From: Oscillospiraceae bacterium
GTDB lineage: Bacteria; Bacillota; Clostridia; UMGS1840
Length of the DNA stretch: 55,732 nt
Assembly: GCA_015068645.1 (NCBI GenBank)
Contig: SVKD01000002.1
Coordinates: forward strand, 1 to 55,732
Direction of reading: 5' to 3'
Positions 1 through 9,096 of this stretch are shown one piece after another. The translations under genes and the position numbers were made by a program. Below the pieces are notes generated by a model. That model ran no database searches. It was given only the letters and a program-made list of their open reading frames with translations, and was not told the origin of the DNA. How positions within the stretch are numbered: position 1 is the stretch's first letter; every line of letters begins with the position of its first letter.

Positions 1-3000
1 CGGTGAACTTATCCACATTAGCTGCATCGTTTACGGTAATGGTAGCAGTTGCTGCATTACAGTAGAAGTTATCGGTTACGGTAACAGTGTAAGTACCTGC
101 TTTACCGGGTACGGTTACTTTATTGCTTGCATAGCTTCCGCCGTTATTTACGGTAACAGTTGCAGCTTTGATGTACGCACCATTCACAGCAGTAAATAAA
201 TCAGCGAAGTTGAAGGTCTGATTCTGACCAACTGTGTTAACAGTTAAGTTAACGGTTTTGTTGGTTGCAGTCCATTTGGTCTGGTTAGCCGGAGCAGTTA
301 AGGTAACTTTACCGGTTGCGGTGTTACAGTAGTAATTGTCGGTAATGGTAACGGTTACATCGCCGGTGGTGCCGGGGATGGTAACGGTTGCATTTGCCCA
401 ATCAGCAGCGCTAACAGTGGTAGCTTTACCTGCGATGGTAACGGTGATGTTACCGGTTACTACATTGGTTCCTGAGAAGATGTCACCCAGTTTTACGGAA
501 ACTGCTTTTTCATCAATAGATGCTAAAGTATGAGTAACGCTGGGGTTCTTAGCAGTGAATTTGTTAATCGGGTCTGCATCTGCAACGGTTACGGTTGCAG
601 TTGCAGTGTTACAGTAGTAGTTATCGGTGATGGTTACTTTATAAGTACCAGCGCCGGTAAAGGTTACAACATTGTTTGCATAAGCTCCGTCGCCGCCTAC
701 AGTGATAGTTCCTTTAACGTAGCCGTTATCAGTGAACAGTTCATCTAAAGTAGCGGTTACAGTGTTAGAGCCGTATGCTAATTTTTTGGAAACGGTTTTA
801 CCGGTCCATTTATCAACATTAGCGGGTTCTTTTACGGTAACAGTTGCAGTTGCTTTGTTACAGTAGTAGTTATCGGTTGCGGTAATGGTGAAGGTACCGA
901 TTCCGGTAACAGTGATTTTGCCGTCTGCATAAGTTGCACCTTCCACGGTAATGTCTTTTACAACATATTCGGTGTTGGTGTCAAACAGGTCAGCAAAATT
1001 GTAAGTTACGGTGTTTGCTTCGATGGTATCTAAAGTATGAGTGTAAGTTACCGCTTTACCGGTGAATTTATCAACGTTTGCTACATCTTTCACGGTGATG
1101 GTAGCGGTTGCTGCATTACAGTAGAAGTTATCGGTTACGGTTACGGTGTAGGTACCTGCTTTTCCGGGTATGGTAATTACATTGTTTGCGTAAGAACCGC
1201 CGTTGTTAACAGTTACAGTTGCATCTTTGATGATTGCACCTTCAACTGCGGTGAATAAATCTTCAAAGTTTACGGTCTGATCCTGACCAACAGTATTAAC
1301 GGTTAAGTCAACCGTCTTGTTGGTTGCAGTCCATTTATCAACATTAGCGGGTTCTTTTACGGTAACAGTTGCAGTTGCTTCGTTACAGTAGAAATTATCT
1401 GTTGCGGTAATGGTGAAGGTACCGATTCCAGTAACAGTGATTTTGCCGTCTGCATAAGTTGCACCTTCCACGGTAATGTCTTTTACAACATATTCGGTGT
1501 TAGTGTCAAACAGGTCAGCAAAATTGTAAGTTACGGTGTTTGCTTCGATGGTATCTAAAGTATGAGTATAGGTTACAGCTTTACCGGTGAATTTATCAAC
1601 GCTTGCTGCATCTTTCACGGTGATGGTAGCAGTAACAGGGTTACAGTAGAAGTTATCGGTTGCAGTTACGGTGTAGGTACCTGCTTTTCCGGGTACGGTT
1701 ACAACGCCATCTGCAAAGCTTGCTCCGTTATCTACGGTTACGGAAATCGCTTTGATTACTACACCTTCAACTGCGGTGAATAAATCTTCAAAGTTTACGG
1801 TCTGATCCTGACCAACAGTGTTCACAGTTAAGTCGATAGTTTTGTTGGTAGCAGTAAATTTATTTACATTTGCAGGAGCGTTTACGGTAACAGTTGCAGT
1901 TGCAATGTTACAGTAGAAGTTATCGGTTGCGGTAACGGTAATGGTTCCTAAACCGGTAACAGTGATTTTACCGTCTGCATAAGTTGCGCCTTCCACGGTA
2001 ATATCTTCCGCTTTTACATTTGCACCTTCAACGGTGTCAAACAGGTCTGCAAAATTGTAAGTTACAGTGTTTGCTTCGATGGTATCTAAAGTATGGGTAT
2101 AAGTTACAGCTTTACCGGTGAATTTGTCCATCGCAACAGGCGCATTTACAACTACAGTTGCAGTTGCAGTGTTACAATAGAAATTATCGGTAATGGTAAC
2201 ATAGAAGGTACCGGTGCCTGCGAAGGATACTTTACCGTCTGCATAGGTTCCGTCGCCGCCTACGGTTACTTCTTTCACAGTATAACCGTTATTCGTGAAC
2301 AGTTCTTCTAAAGTAGCGGTTACAACACCATCTTCGATTGTGAATAAGGTGTGAGTCAGCGTAACAGCTTTACCGGTGAACTTGTCAACATTTGCAGGTT
2401 CATTTACGGTAATGGTTGCGGTTGCTTCGTTACAGTAGAAGTTATCGGTTGCGGTAACGGTGATGGTGCCTAAGCCTTCCACGGTTACTTTACCGTCTGC
2501 ATAGGTTGCGCCGGTTACGGTAATGTCTTTTACAACATATTCATCGTTGGTATCGAATAAGTCTGCGAAATCAACAGTGTAAACATTGGATTCGATGGTA
2601 TCTAAAGTATGGGTAACTTCAATATCTTTACCAACGAATTTATCTACGTTTGCTGCATCGTTTACGGTAATGGTAGCGGTTGCTGCATTACAGTAGAAGT
2701 TATCGGTGATGGTTACGGTGTAGGTGCCTGCAGTTCCGGGTACAACTACCTGACCATTGATAAAGTTTCCGCCTTCCACGGTAATGGTAGCATTTTTGAT
2801 ATTTGCGCCTTCAATTGCAGTGAATAATTCAGCTACAGTGAAGGTCTGATCCTGACCTGCAGTGTTAACAGTTAAGTCAACAGTCTTGTTGGTTGCAGTC
2901 CATTTATCCACGCTTGCAGGTGCATTTACGGTAACAGTTGCAGTTGCAGTGTTACAATAATAGTTATCGGTTACGGTGATGGTTTTGGTACCGAAACCTT

Positions 3001-3180
3001 CTACGGTGATTTTGCCGTCTGCATAAGTTGCGCCGGTTACGGTGATGTCTTCCATTTTTACAGGAACGCCGCCGATTACGGTAAACAGATCAGCAAAGTC
3101 ATAGGTTACGGTATTTGCTTCCACGGTTTCCAAGGTGTGAGTATAGGTCACATCGTTACCGATAAATTTGTCGATAGAAG
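1..3180 (-). repeat. Twelve tandem ~87-residue Ig-like repeats in the giant protein
   Basis: Each unit ends in a strongly conserved TDN(F/Y)YCN.ATATITV block. Its Cys codon falls at plus-strand 59, 326, 611, 860, 1118, 1385, 1643, 1910, 2174, 2432, 2690 and 2954, so spacing is 249-285 nt, always a multiple of three. Two sub-types roughly alternate: one with TNKTVDLTVNT.GQDQTF and one with GKAVTYTHTLDTIEAN. The beta-rich pattern and length suggest a bacterial Ig-like fold. Confidence 0.85.
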
Positions 3181-5947
3181 GAATGGTTTTGGGAGTGAAG
3201 GTGTAGGTTCTGCCAACCACGTAAGATTCGTTTTCGTTGTTGGGGTTATACATCTTCAGTGCCAGAGTTACTTCTAAGTCGGGGTTAGCAACTAAGAATT
3301 CGGGAGTAAATGCTAAACCACAGTTAAAGTCTTTTACGGAGTTTACGATATCCGCATAAGTCAGTTTTAAGCCACTCTGACCCATGAGAGCTGCTGCAGT
3401 TTCCATGACTCTTACAGGGGTATTTGCCTGCAGAGTTGCATCTTCAAAGGGAACGGATACCCAGTTTTTGCTCCATGCATCATACTGACCGGAGAGGAAA
3501 CCGTCTGCATTGCCGTTTGCATTGAAGGTTGCAGTTTTGTTTACGGTTAATTCGTAATCTGCATACCAATCACCGAACATCAGAAGCTGCTCCTGAGTAG
3601 ATTCGTCTGCTTTGAAGTTTAATGCGAAATCTAAATCAACGCCTTCGATTGCTTCAACGTCCAGTTCAGTAACGGTTGCAGTGGGCTGTTTCCAGGTTCT
3701 GGTGATTGCATCACCGATTACATAGGATTCAGCGGGATTTAAGGGATTGTAGATTCTTAATTCCACGGTAGCGGATACGCCATCGTTTGCTGCTAAGAAC
3801 TCTTTAGAGAAGTTGATACCACAATCAAAATCTTTGATGGTTTCAACGACATCACGATAAGTTGCGCTCATACCTGCGGTTTCTAATACTTTTACAGGTG
3901 CGCCTGCGGTAATTGCTAAATCAGTTGCAGGAAGTTTTACCCATTCTGCTCCGAATTCGTCATACTGACCTAACAGATAACCGTCTTTTTCGCCATTTGC
4001 ATTGAAGGTTGCATTTTTGTTGAAAGTTACTACATAATCTGCAGCCCAGTCACCAAAGGTTGCCAACTGAGATTCGGTTGCTTCGTTTGCTTTGAAGTTC
4101 ATTGCAAAGTCTGCTTCTACATCTAATTTAGTGGTATCTAAGTGAGTAACTTCTGCGGTGGGTAAGGTCCAGCTGAAGGATTTTTCAGCGATGGTGTATG
4201 CTTCGTCGGTAACAGGATTTACGATTACCAGTGCTAAGGATACTTCTAAACCATCATTTGCTTTTAAGTAGCTATCTGCGAAGTTTACGCCACAATCAAA
4301 GTCTTTTACGGTTTCAACTACATCTTTGTAAGTAACGTTCATACCTGCGGTTGCCAATACGTTTACAGGAACGCCTGCTTTCACAGTATAGTCTGCTGCA
4401 GGAATGCTTACAAATTCAGGACCGAATTCGTCATACTGACCAACTAAGTAACCGTCTTTGGTGCCGTTTGCGTTAAAGGTTGCATCTTTGTTGGTAGTAA
4501 ATACAAAGTCTGCTTTCCAATCGCCAAAGGTTGCTACCTGAGATTCGGTTGCTTCGTCTGCTTTGAAGTTTAATGCGAAGTCTGCTTCTGCTACTTTAAT
4601 GTCGGTAACAGTTGCAGTAGGCATGGTAAAGTCGAATGCTTTTTCTGCGATGGTGTATGCTTCGCCGGTAACAGGATTTACGATTACCAGTGCTAAGGAT
4701 ACTTCTAAACCATCATTTGCTTTTAAGTAGCTATCTGCAAAGTTTACGCCGCAGTCGAAATCTTTAATGGTTTCAACTACATCGCGATAAGTAACGTTCA
4801 TGCCAGCGCTTCCCAAAACATTTACGGGAACGCCTGCGGCAACGGTTACGTCCGCTGCGGGAACTTTTACAAATTCAGGACCGAATTCGTCATACTGACC
4901 AACTAAATAACCGTCTTTGGTGCCGTTTGCATTGAAGGTTGCGTCTTTGTTGGTGGTAAATACAAAGTCTGCTTTCCAATCGCCGAAGGTTGCTACCTGA
5001 GATTCGGTTGCTTCGTCTGCTTTGAAGTTTAATGCGAAGTCTGCTTCTGCTACGTCAATTTCGGTAACAGTTGCAGTAGGCATATTAAAGTCAAATGCTT
5101 TTTCTGCGATGGTGTAGGTATTGCCGTTTTCGGGATTTACCAGAACTAATGCGATAGAAACTTCTAAGCCATCATTTGCTTTTAAGTAAGCATCTGCATA
5201 GTCAACACCACAGTCGAAGTCTTTTACGGTTTCAACCACATCACGATAAGTAACATTCAGACCTGCTGCATCCATAATGGATACGGGAGTACCTGCAGTA
5301 ATTGCGAAATCGGTTGCAGGAACTTTTACAAATTCAGGACCGAATTCGTCATACTGACCGATTAAGTAACCGTCTTTAGAGCCATCCTGGTTAAAGATGG
5401 CATCTTTGTTAGTAGTAAATACAAAGTCTGCCTCCCAATCACCGTAGAATGCTAACTGTTCGTCAGTTACTTCGTCTGCTTTGAAGTTTAATGCAAAGTC
5501 TGCATCGGTAGAAATTGCAGTCACGGTTGCAGTGGGAAGTTCTTCTAATAAGTCACGTTCAATGGTGCCCACATTGGTTAAAGGAGCAAGAGTTGCTTCG
5601 TCCCAAGCGAACACTTTCAATAAATCGGTATCGGCTACCGAAATTGCAGAGGTAGTAAAGGTCGCAACTACGCCTGCAGTCATACTAACAGAATCAATAG
5701 ATTCCATTTTTTCAAGTTTACCGGTTTCGATATCGTAATGAGCTACCATTACGCTTGCGGTACCGGTTTTACTTGCAGTGAAGGTCACGTTGGCATAAAG
5801 TTTGTCCACGCCATCCAACTGAGTTGCTACGCTGTTATCTTCAGCATTGTAGAACGCAATTGTACCAAGCTCATTTGCATAAGTTGCAAATGTGAACATG
5901 CTTGCCAACAGGGTCAAAGTGAGAAGAATGCTTAAAAATCTTTTCAC
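1..5947 (-). CDS. Giant exported repeat protein, 5' part (C-terminus outside window)
   Basis: The minus-strand frame stays open from a GTG at 5945-5947 to the left edge, about 1,982 codons with no stop seen. The GTG start is chosen because a good Shine-Dalgarno site (AAAGGAAG) lies 8-9 nt upstream and the first residues, VKRFLSILLTLTLLASMF, form a signal peptide ending near TYA-NE. Residues about 25-135 form a domain ending in a KVFAWDEATLAPL motif that I have seen in other clostridial exported proteins. About 137-923 hold five repeats of roughly 155 residues, and 923 onward at least twelve Ig-like repeats of roughly 87 residues. Likely role: cell-surface or secreted scaffold or adhesin (inference). 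No catalytic motif or anchor is visible; an LPXTG motif or S-layer domains could lie beyond the edge. Composition is rich in T, V, A, D and N, with about one Cys per repeat. Confidence 0.88.
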   Translation of the reverse strand, partial: MKRFLSILLTLTLLASMFTFATYANELGTIAFYNAEDNSVATQLDGVDKLYANVTFTASKTGTASVMVAHYDIETGKLEKMESIDSVSMTAGVVATFTTSAISVADTDLLKVFAWDEATLAPLTNVGTIERDLLEELPTATVTAISTDADFALNFKADEVTDEQLAFYGDWEADFVFTTNKDAIFNQDGSKDGYLIGQYDEFGPEFVKVPATDFAITAGTPVSIMDAAGLNVTYRDVVETVKDFDCGVDYADAYLKANDGLEVSIALVLVNPENGNTYTIAEKAFDFNMPTATVTEIDVAEADFALNFKADEATESQVATFGDWKADFVFTTNKDATFNANGTKDGYLVGQYDEFGPEFVKVPAADVTVAAGVPVNVLGSAGMNVTYRDVVETIKDFDCGVNFADSYLKANDGLEVSLALVIVNPVTGEAYTIAEKAFDFTMPTATVTDIKVAEADFALNFKADEATESQVATFGDWKADFVFTTNKDATFNANGTKDGYLVGQYDEFGPEFVSIPAADYTVKAGVPVNVLATAGMNVTYKDVVETVKDFDCGVNFADSYLKANDGLEVSLALVIVNPVTDEAYTIAEKSFSWTLPTAEVTHLDTTKLDVEADFAMNFKANEATESQLATFGDWAADYVVTFNKNATFNANGEKDGYLLGQYDEFGAEWVKLPATDLAITAGAPVKVLETAGMSATYRDVVETIKDFDCGINFSKEFLAANDGVSATVELRIYNPLNPAESYVIGDAITRTWKQPTATVTELDVEAIEGVDLDFALNFKADESTQEQLLMFGDWYADYELTVNKTATFNANGNADGFLSGQYDAWSKNWVSVPFEDATLQANTPVRVMETAAALMGQSGLKLTYADIVNSVKDFNCGLAFTPEFLVANPDLEVTLALKMYNPNNENESYVVGRTYTFTPKTIPSIDKFIGNDVTYTHTLETVEANTVTYDFADLFTVIGGVPVKMEDITVTGATYADGKITVEGFGTKTITVTDNYYCNTATATVTVNAPASVDKWTATNKTVDLTVNTAGQDQTFTVAELFTAIEGANIKNATITVEGGNFINGQVVVPGTAGTYTVTITDNFYCNAATATITVNDAANVDKFVGKDIEVTHTLDTIESNVYTVDFADLFDTNDEYVVKDITVTGATYADGKVTVEGLGTITVTATDNFYCNEATATITVNEPANVDKFTGKAVTLTHTLFTIEDGVVTATLEELFTNNGYTVKEVTVGGDGTYADGKVSFAGTGTFYVTITDNFYCNTATATVVVNAPVAMDKFTGKAVTYTHTLDTIEANTVTYNFADLFDTVEGANVKAEDITVEGATYADGKITVTGLGTITVTATDNFYCNIATATVTVNAPANVNKFTATNKTIDLTVNTVGQDQTVNFEDLFTAVEGVVIKAISVTVDNGASFADGVVTVPGKAGTYTVTATDNFYCNPVTATITVKDAASVDKFTGKAVTYTHTLDTIEANTVTYNFADLFDTNTEYVVKDITVEGATYADGKITVTGIGTFTITATDNFYCNEATATVTVKEPANVDKWTATNKTVDLTVNTVGQDQTVNFEDLFTAVEGAIIKDATVTVNNGGSYANNVITIPGKAGTYTVTVTDNFYCNAATATITVKDVANVDKFTGKAVTYTHTLDTIEANTVTYNFADLFDTNTEYVVKDITVEGATYADGKITVTGIGTFTITATDNYYCNKATATVTVKEPANVDKWTGKTVSKKLAYGSNTVTATLDELFTDNGYVKGTITVGGDGAYANNVVTFTGAGTYKVTITDNYYCNTATATVTVADADPINKFTAKNPSVTHTLASIDEKAVSVKLGDIFSGTNVVTGNITVTIAGKATTVSAADWANATVTIPGTTGDVTVTITDNYYCNTATGKVTLTAPANQTKWTATNKTVNLTVNTVGQNQTFNFADLFTAVNGAYIKAATVTVNNGGSYASNKVTVPGKAGTYTVTVTDNFYCNAATATITVNDAANVDKFT
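3180..5540 (-). repeat. Five tandem ~155-residue repeats in the giant protein
   Basis: Each unit carries ADFALNFKADE, then W.ADFVFTTNKDATF, then GQYDEFGPEFVKVPA, then TYRDVVET(I/V)KDFDCGV and LVNPE.G..YTIAEKAF. The FDCGV blocks lie near 5215, 4755, 4300, 3820 and 3330. Copies two and three are nearly identical in protein, while the fifth (about 3180-3680) is the most diverged. Confidence 0.85.
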
Positions 5948-6057
5948 CTATGACACTTCCTTTCTTTTTATTTTTTATATATTTGTTTTTTTACAGAATT
6001 GATACCCTGATGCCATAAAGTCACCGCACCAGTATATAATAGTATATTATATACAAT

Positions 6058-6086
6058 ATTTTAGCATTTTCATAAGGTGCTGTCAA
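6058..6086 (-). promoter_or_regulatory. Sigma-A-type promoter of the giant repeat protein
   Basis: On the minus strand TTGACA (6081-6086) and TAAAAT (6058-6063) are 17 nt apart. The predicted leader of about 100 nt before the GTG start is AT-rich, and I recognise no riboswitch in it. Confidence 0.75.
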
Positions 6087-6215
6087 GCATTTTTACTAAA
6101 AAATTACAATTTTATTACAAAATTTTTTAACGTGAAAATCCGCTGATTGCAAGGGATTGTAACAATTTTACAAAACTGTTTGCGCGCTATAGTGCATTCT
6201 AACGAACCTTTTTAT

Positions 6216-6235
6216 TTATCCACAAGTTATACACA
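6216..6235 (+). promoter_or_regulatory. Pair of DnaA-box-like 9-mers
   Basis: TTATCCACA at 6216-6224 and TTATACACA at 6227-6235 both match the TTATNCACA consensus, in direct repeat with 11-bp periodicity. Only two are present and no replication genes are nearby, so this is at most an accessory DnaA site or chance. Confidence 0.35.
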
Positions 6236-6290
6236 TTTTTATGTGCATAACGGACATCACCCCTAAAGCAGATGTCCTGGATAAAAAACA

Positions 6291-6319
6291 AAAAAAGCAA
6301 TGGATAACCATTGCTTTTT
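6291..6319 (-). terminator. Intrinsic terminator-like hairpin
   Basis: GCAATGG-ATAA-CCATTGC has A-runs on its left and T-runs on its right. On the minus strand it is followed by a long T-rich tract, so it could stop leftward read-through from the repeat array before the giant gene promoter. Confidence 0.6.
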
Positions 6320-6346
6320 CGATTACTTTTTTATATTTTGCTGTGC

Positions 6347-6470
6347 AAGGTGAAGAAAAAGGGCATAGAATTTGCAAACTGAACCGAAGGGTTACCTGAA
6401 GCTGTAGTACTGCGTACAGCATAACGGTACAGCGAGAGGTGAAGTTTGCGTTCTATGTTCTTTTTCAAGC
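6347..6470 (+). repeat. Dispersed three-way-junction element, copy A
   Basis: Outer arms GAAAAA/TTTTTC and CATAGAA/TTCTATG pair, followed by GCAAACT (6374-6380) with AGTTTGC (6443-6449). Conserved GA dinucleotides flank the junction on both sides. Arm P2 is the short ACC-GAA-GGGT hairpin. Arm P3 is the long GCTGTAGTAC...GTACAGC hairpin, preceded by TACCTGAA and followed by GAGAGGTGA. There is no coding content. Confidence 0.7.
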
Positions 6471-6482
6471 TATTCGCAACCT

Positions 6483-6622
6483 AAGGTGAAGAAAAATTCG
6501 GCTAAAATGGAGAAACCGAATCGAAACTTGTTTCGATAGTACCCGAAGCCGCAGTACTGCGTACAGCATATTTATGTACGGCGAGTGGTGAGGTTCACGG
6601 ATTGTGCGCTGTTTTTCAAGCC
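6483..6622 (+). repeat. Dispersed three-way-junction element, copy B
   Basis: Same layout as copy A but with different arm sequences. The core stem is AACC/GGTT, P2 is TCGAAAC-TTG-GTTTCGA-like, and P3 is GCCGCAGTAC...GTACGGC. The constant blocks CCGAAGCC and GCGAGTGGTGAGGTT and the ends AAGGTGAAGAAAAA and TTTTTCAAGCC are kept. Confidence 0.7.
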
Positions 6623-6625
6623 GTT

Positions 6626-6776
6626 GTTCAAGGTGAAGAAATCCTCTTCCATCTCAGGCGTAGAGAAAATGGCTCAGAACGGACAAACTGAACCCGCAGG
6701 GATTATCCGAAGCCGTAGTACTGCGTACAGCATATTTGTGTACGGCGAGTGGTGAGGTTCACGGGTCTGCACAACC
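6626..6776 (+). repeat. Dispersed three-way-junction element, copy C (right arm missing)
   Basis: Core AAACT-GA-ACCC-GCA-GGGAT-TATCCGAAGCC, P3 ending GTACGGC, then GAGTGGTGAGGTT. The usual TTTTTCAAGCC right end is absent and copy D starts at once, so C looks truncated by the neighbouring copy. Confidence 0.6.
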
Positions 6777-6975
6777 AAGGTGCAGAAAAAGGGCATAGAA
6801 TTTGCAAACTGAACCGAAGGGTTACCCGAAGGCGTACATCGGTACGCCGAGAGGTGAAGTTTGCAGATAGCAAAAGGCATTCTGATTAAAATTTGTGCCA
6901 ACAAATTTTCACCTTATAAAAGAAAAGACATGGAAAAAATCCATGCCTTTTGCGGTCTATGTTCTTTTTCAAGCC
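6777..6975 (+). repeat. Dispersed three-way-junction element, copy D (split right arm)
   Basis: The left half is almost identical to copy A, with P3 as GGCGTAC/GTACGCC. After AGTTTGC (about 6857-6864) about 85 nt of unrelated sequence follows, including the glnN terminator. The right arm then resumes as TCTATGTTCTTTTTCAAGCC (6956-6975), three bases from the glnN stop codon. Confidence 0.55.
6923..6951 (-). terminator. Terminator after glnN
   Basis: Hairpin CATGGA-loop-TCCATG extended by AAAAG/CTTTT. On the minus strand a CTTTTCTTTT tail follows. It lies about 30 nt after the glnN stop and ends the gltX-glnS-asnA-glnN cluster. Confidence 0.7.
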
Positions 6976-6978
6976 GTC

Positions 6979-9063
6979 CTATACGCTGAAGAGAAGGTCG
7001 CCGTATGAAGGATAAGGCCAGTATGTCTTATCCGTCACTTCTTCCAGCTGGTCGGCAATTTCACGGGCTTCGTTCATAACGGACAGCACGTTTTCGCAGT
7101 AATAACGGGCGATTTCGGCACCGTCGTTCAACGCTTTCACGCCCTGCAGATTTTCGTCTAGACGGTTTACGGTGAAATAGAGCTCGTCGGTTAAAGCGGT
7201 CACTTTTTTAGCGAGTTCCATTTCGTAGGCACCTGCACCCACAGTTGCCGCTTTATTTTGAATAGAAACACACAAATCGCTTGCAAAGCGAGAGCAAGCA
7301 GGCAGGATTTCCTTACGTACCATTTCCAGCATGGTGAGTGCTTCAATATTGATGACTTTGGAGTATCCTTCCAAAAGCACTTCCACACGGGATTCCATTT
7401 CGGTGCGGCTATAGATTTTATGTTTGCCAAATAAGGCAACATTTTCGTCGGTTACGTAGTGAAGCAACGCTTCAGGGGTGGTTTTTAAGTTTAAAAGACC
7501 TCGTTTTTCGGCCTCATCCACCCATTCGTCGGAATAGTTGTTGCCGTTGAAAATAATGCGTTTATGGTTTTTCACCGTTTCCTTGATGATTGCCATTACA
7601 TCGTTTTCAAAATTAGACGACTGTTCCAGACGGTCGGCAAAATCGCAGAGCACATCAGCAACAATGGTATTTAACATAATGTTGGAACCGGAAATAGAGA
7701 ATGCGGAACCAAGCATACGGAATTCAAATTTGTTCCCGGTAAATGCAAAGGGAGAGGTACGGTTACGGTCGGTGGTATCTTTTCTGAATTGAGGCAGAAC
7801 ATCTACCCCACCATCCATTTTTTCCTTTTTGATTTTCTGATAGGGAGTGTCGGTTTCGATAGCTTCCAAAATGGCAGTCAACTCGTCCCCTAAGAAGACA
7901 GACATAATCGCCGGAGGTGCTTCACTGGCGCCCAGACGATGGTCGTTTCCTGCAGATGCAGCGGAAATACGGAGCAAATCCTGGTGTTCGTCCACCGCTT
8001 TGATGACCGCTACCAAGAACAGTAAGAAACGCAGATTATTTTCGGGATATTTGCCCGGATTTAACAGGTTTACTCCTGTGTTGGTGGAAATGGACCAGTT
8101 ATTGTGCTTCCCGCTGCCGTTTACGCCTAAGAATGGTTTTTCGTGAAGCAGGCAAACTAAATTATGCCGTTCCGCCACTTTTTTCATCACTTCCATAGTG
8201 AGCTGATTATGGTCGGTGGCAATATTGGTGGTGGCAAAAATGGGCGCCAACTCGTGCTGAGAGGGAGCCGCTTCATTATGTTTGGTTTTTGCCAATACGC
8301 CCAGTTTCCAGAGTTCTTCGTCCAGCTCTTTCATATAGGCGGAAACACGGGTTTTGATGGCACCAAAATAATGGTCCTCCAATTCCTGACCTTTGGGCGG
8401 TTTGGAACCGAATAAGGTTCTGCCCGTGAAGATTAAGTCAGGACGTTTGTCATACATTTCTTTGTCGATTAAAAAATATTCCTGTTCGGCACCCACAGTG
8501 GTGGTCACAGTGGCATCCAAATCTTCGCCAAACAGTTTCACAATTCTGCCCGCCTGATGGCTGATTACTTTCATGGAACGAAGCAGGGGTGTTTTTTTGT
8601 CTAAAACTTCACCGCTATAGGAATAAAAAGCGGTGGGAATACACAAAGAACCGTCTTTAATAAAGGCATAAGAGGTGGGATCCCAGGAGGTGTAACCTCT
8701 TGCTTCAAAGGTGGAACGAAGTCCGCCTGAGGGAAAGCTTGACGCATCGGGTTCCCCTTTAATCAGCTCTTTCCCCGAAAATTCCATCAGAACTTTACCG
8801 TCCCCTGCGGGCACGATAAAGCTGTCGTGTTTTTCTGCGGTGATACCTGTCATCGGCTGGAACCAGTGGGTATAATGGGTTGCGCCGTGTTCCACAGCCC
8901 AATCCTTCATTGCAGATGCCACCTGATTGGCAACATTTAAGTCCAACGCTTCCCCGTCTTCTAAAGTGTGCTTCAACGCTTCGTACACTTCTTGGGGCAA
9001 ACGAGCCTGCATTTCGGTATCATTAAATACAAAACTGCCGAATAATTCGGGAATATTAGCCAT
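6979..9063 (-). CDS. glnN: Glutamine synthetase, type III
   Basis: Makes glutamine from glutamate, ammonia and ATP in the cytoplasm. The 694 residues match the large type III family rather than the ~450-residue type I. Family-typical blocks include the N-terminal [10 protein letters not shown] and [21 protein letters not shown], the [10 protein letters not shown] block that contributes metal-binding glutamates, and [14 protein letters not shown] and [15 protein letters not shown] near the active site. The ATG at 9061-9063 has a GGAAGAAC ribosome-binding site. It is the last gene of a minus-strand cluster and lies 33 nt after asnA, so ammonia assimilation into both amides is probably co-expressed. 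No glutamine riboswitch or GlnR-type site was seen immediately upstream, and regulation probably acts at the gltX promoter. Confidence 0.96.
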   Translation of the reverse strand: MANIPELFGSFVFNDTEMQARLPQEVYEALKHTLEDGEALDLNVANQVASAMKDWAVEHGATHYTHWFQPMTGITAEKHDSFIVPAGDGKVLMEFSGKELIKGEPDASSFPSGGLRSTFEARGYTSWDPTSYAFIKDGSLCIPTAFYSYSGEVLDKKTPLLRSMKVISHQAGRIVKLFGEDLDATVTTTVGAEQEYFLIDKEMYDKRPDLIFTGRTLFGSKPPKGQELEDHYFGAIKTRVSAYMKELDEELWKLGVLAKTKHNEAAPSQHELAPIFATTNIATDHNQLTMEVMKKVAERHNLVCLLHEKPFLGVNGSGKHNNWSISTNTGVNLLNPGKYPENNLRFLLFLVAVIKAVDEHQDLLRISAASAGNDHRLGASEAPPAIMSVFLGDELTAILEAIETDTPYQKIKKEKMDGGVDVLPQFRKDTTDRNRTSPFAFTGNKFEFRMLGSAFSISGSNIMLNTIVADVLCDFADRLEQSSNFENDVMAIIKETVKNHKRIIFNGNNYSDEWVDEAEKRGLLNLKTTPEALLHYVTDENVALFGKHKIYSRTEMESRVEVLLEGYSKVINIEALTMLEMVRKEILPACSRFASDLCVSIQNKAATVGAGAYEMELAKKVTALTDELYFTVNRLDENLQGVKALNDGAEIARYYCENVLSVMNEAREIADQLEEVTDKTYWPYPSYGDLLFSV

Positions 9064-9096
9064 AAAAAGTTCTTCCTTTTTTCAGATTTACAAAAA

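Larger units (their letters stand above)
5948..6346. other. Gene-free AT-rich stretch upstream of the giant gene
   Basis: Besides the promoter, a DnaA-box-like pair and a terminator-like hairpin listed separately, it has an inverted repeat GGACATC/GATGTCC (about 6250-6276). Small open frames here have no ribosome-binding site or recognisable protein and are not called. Confidence 0.6.

Noticed and set aside
336-2827. Six short plus-strand open frames of 65-73 codons rich in C, G, Y and S
   Set aside because: They recur with the period of the minus-strand repeats and are antisense shadows of the giant gene.
1-3180. CRISPR-like array (regular repeats)
   Set aside because: The repeat spacing of 249-285 nt is always a multiple of three and the repeats are translated in one frame, so they are protein repeats.
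6216-6904. Short minus-strand frames within the repeat array
   Set aside because: They cover copies of the structured element, lack ribosome-binding sites, and change with element sequence.
6347-6975. tRNA genes or rRNA fragments in the structured array
   Set aside because: No T-loop GTTCRA sequence, CCA end or anticodon arm was found, and the copies do not resemble rRNA helices I know.
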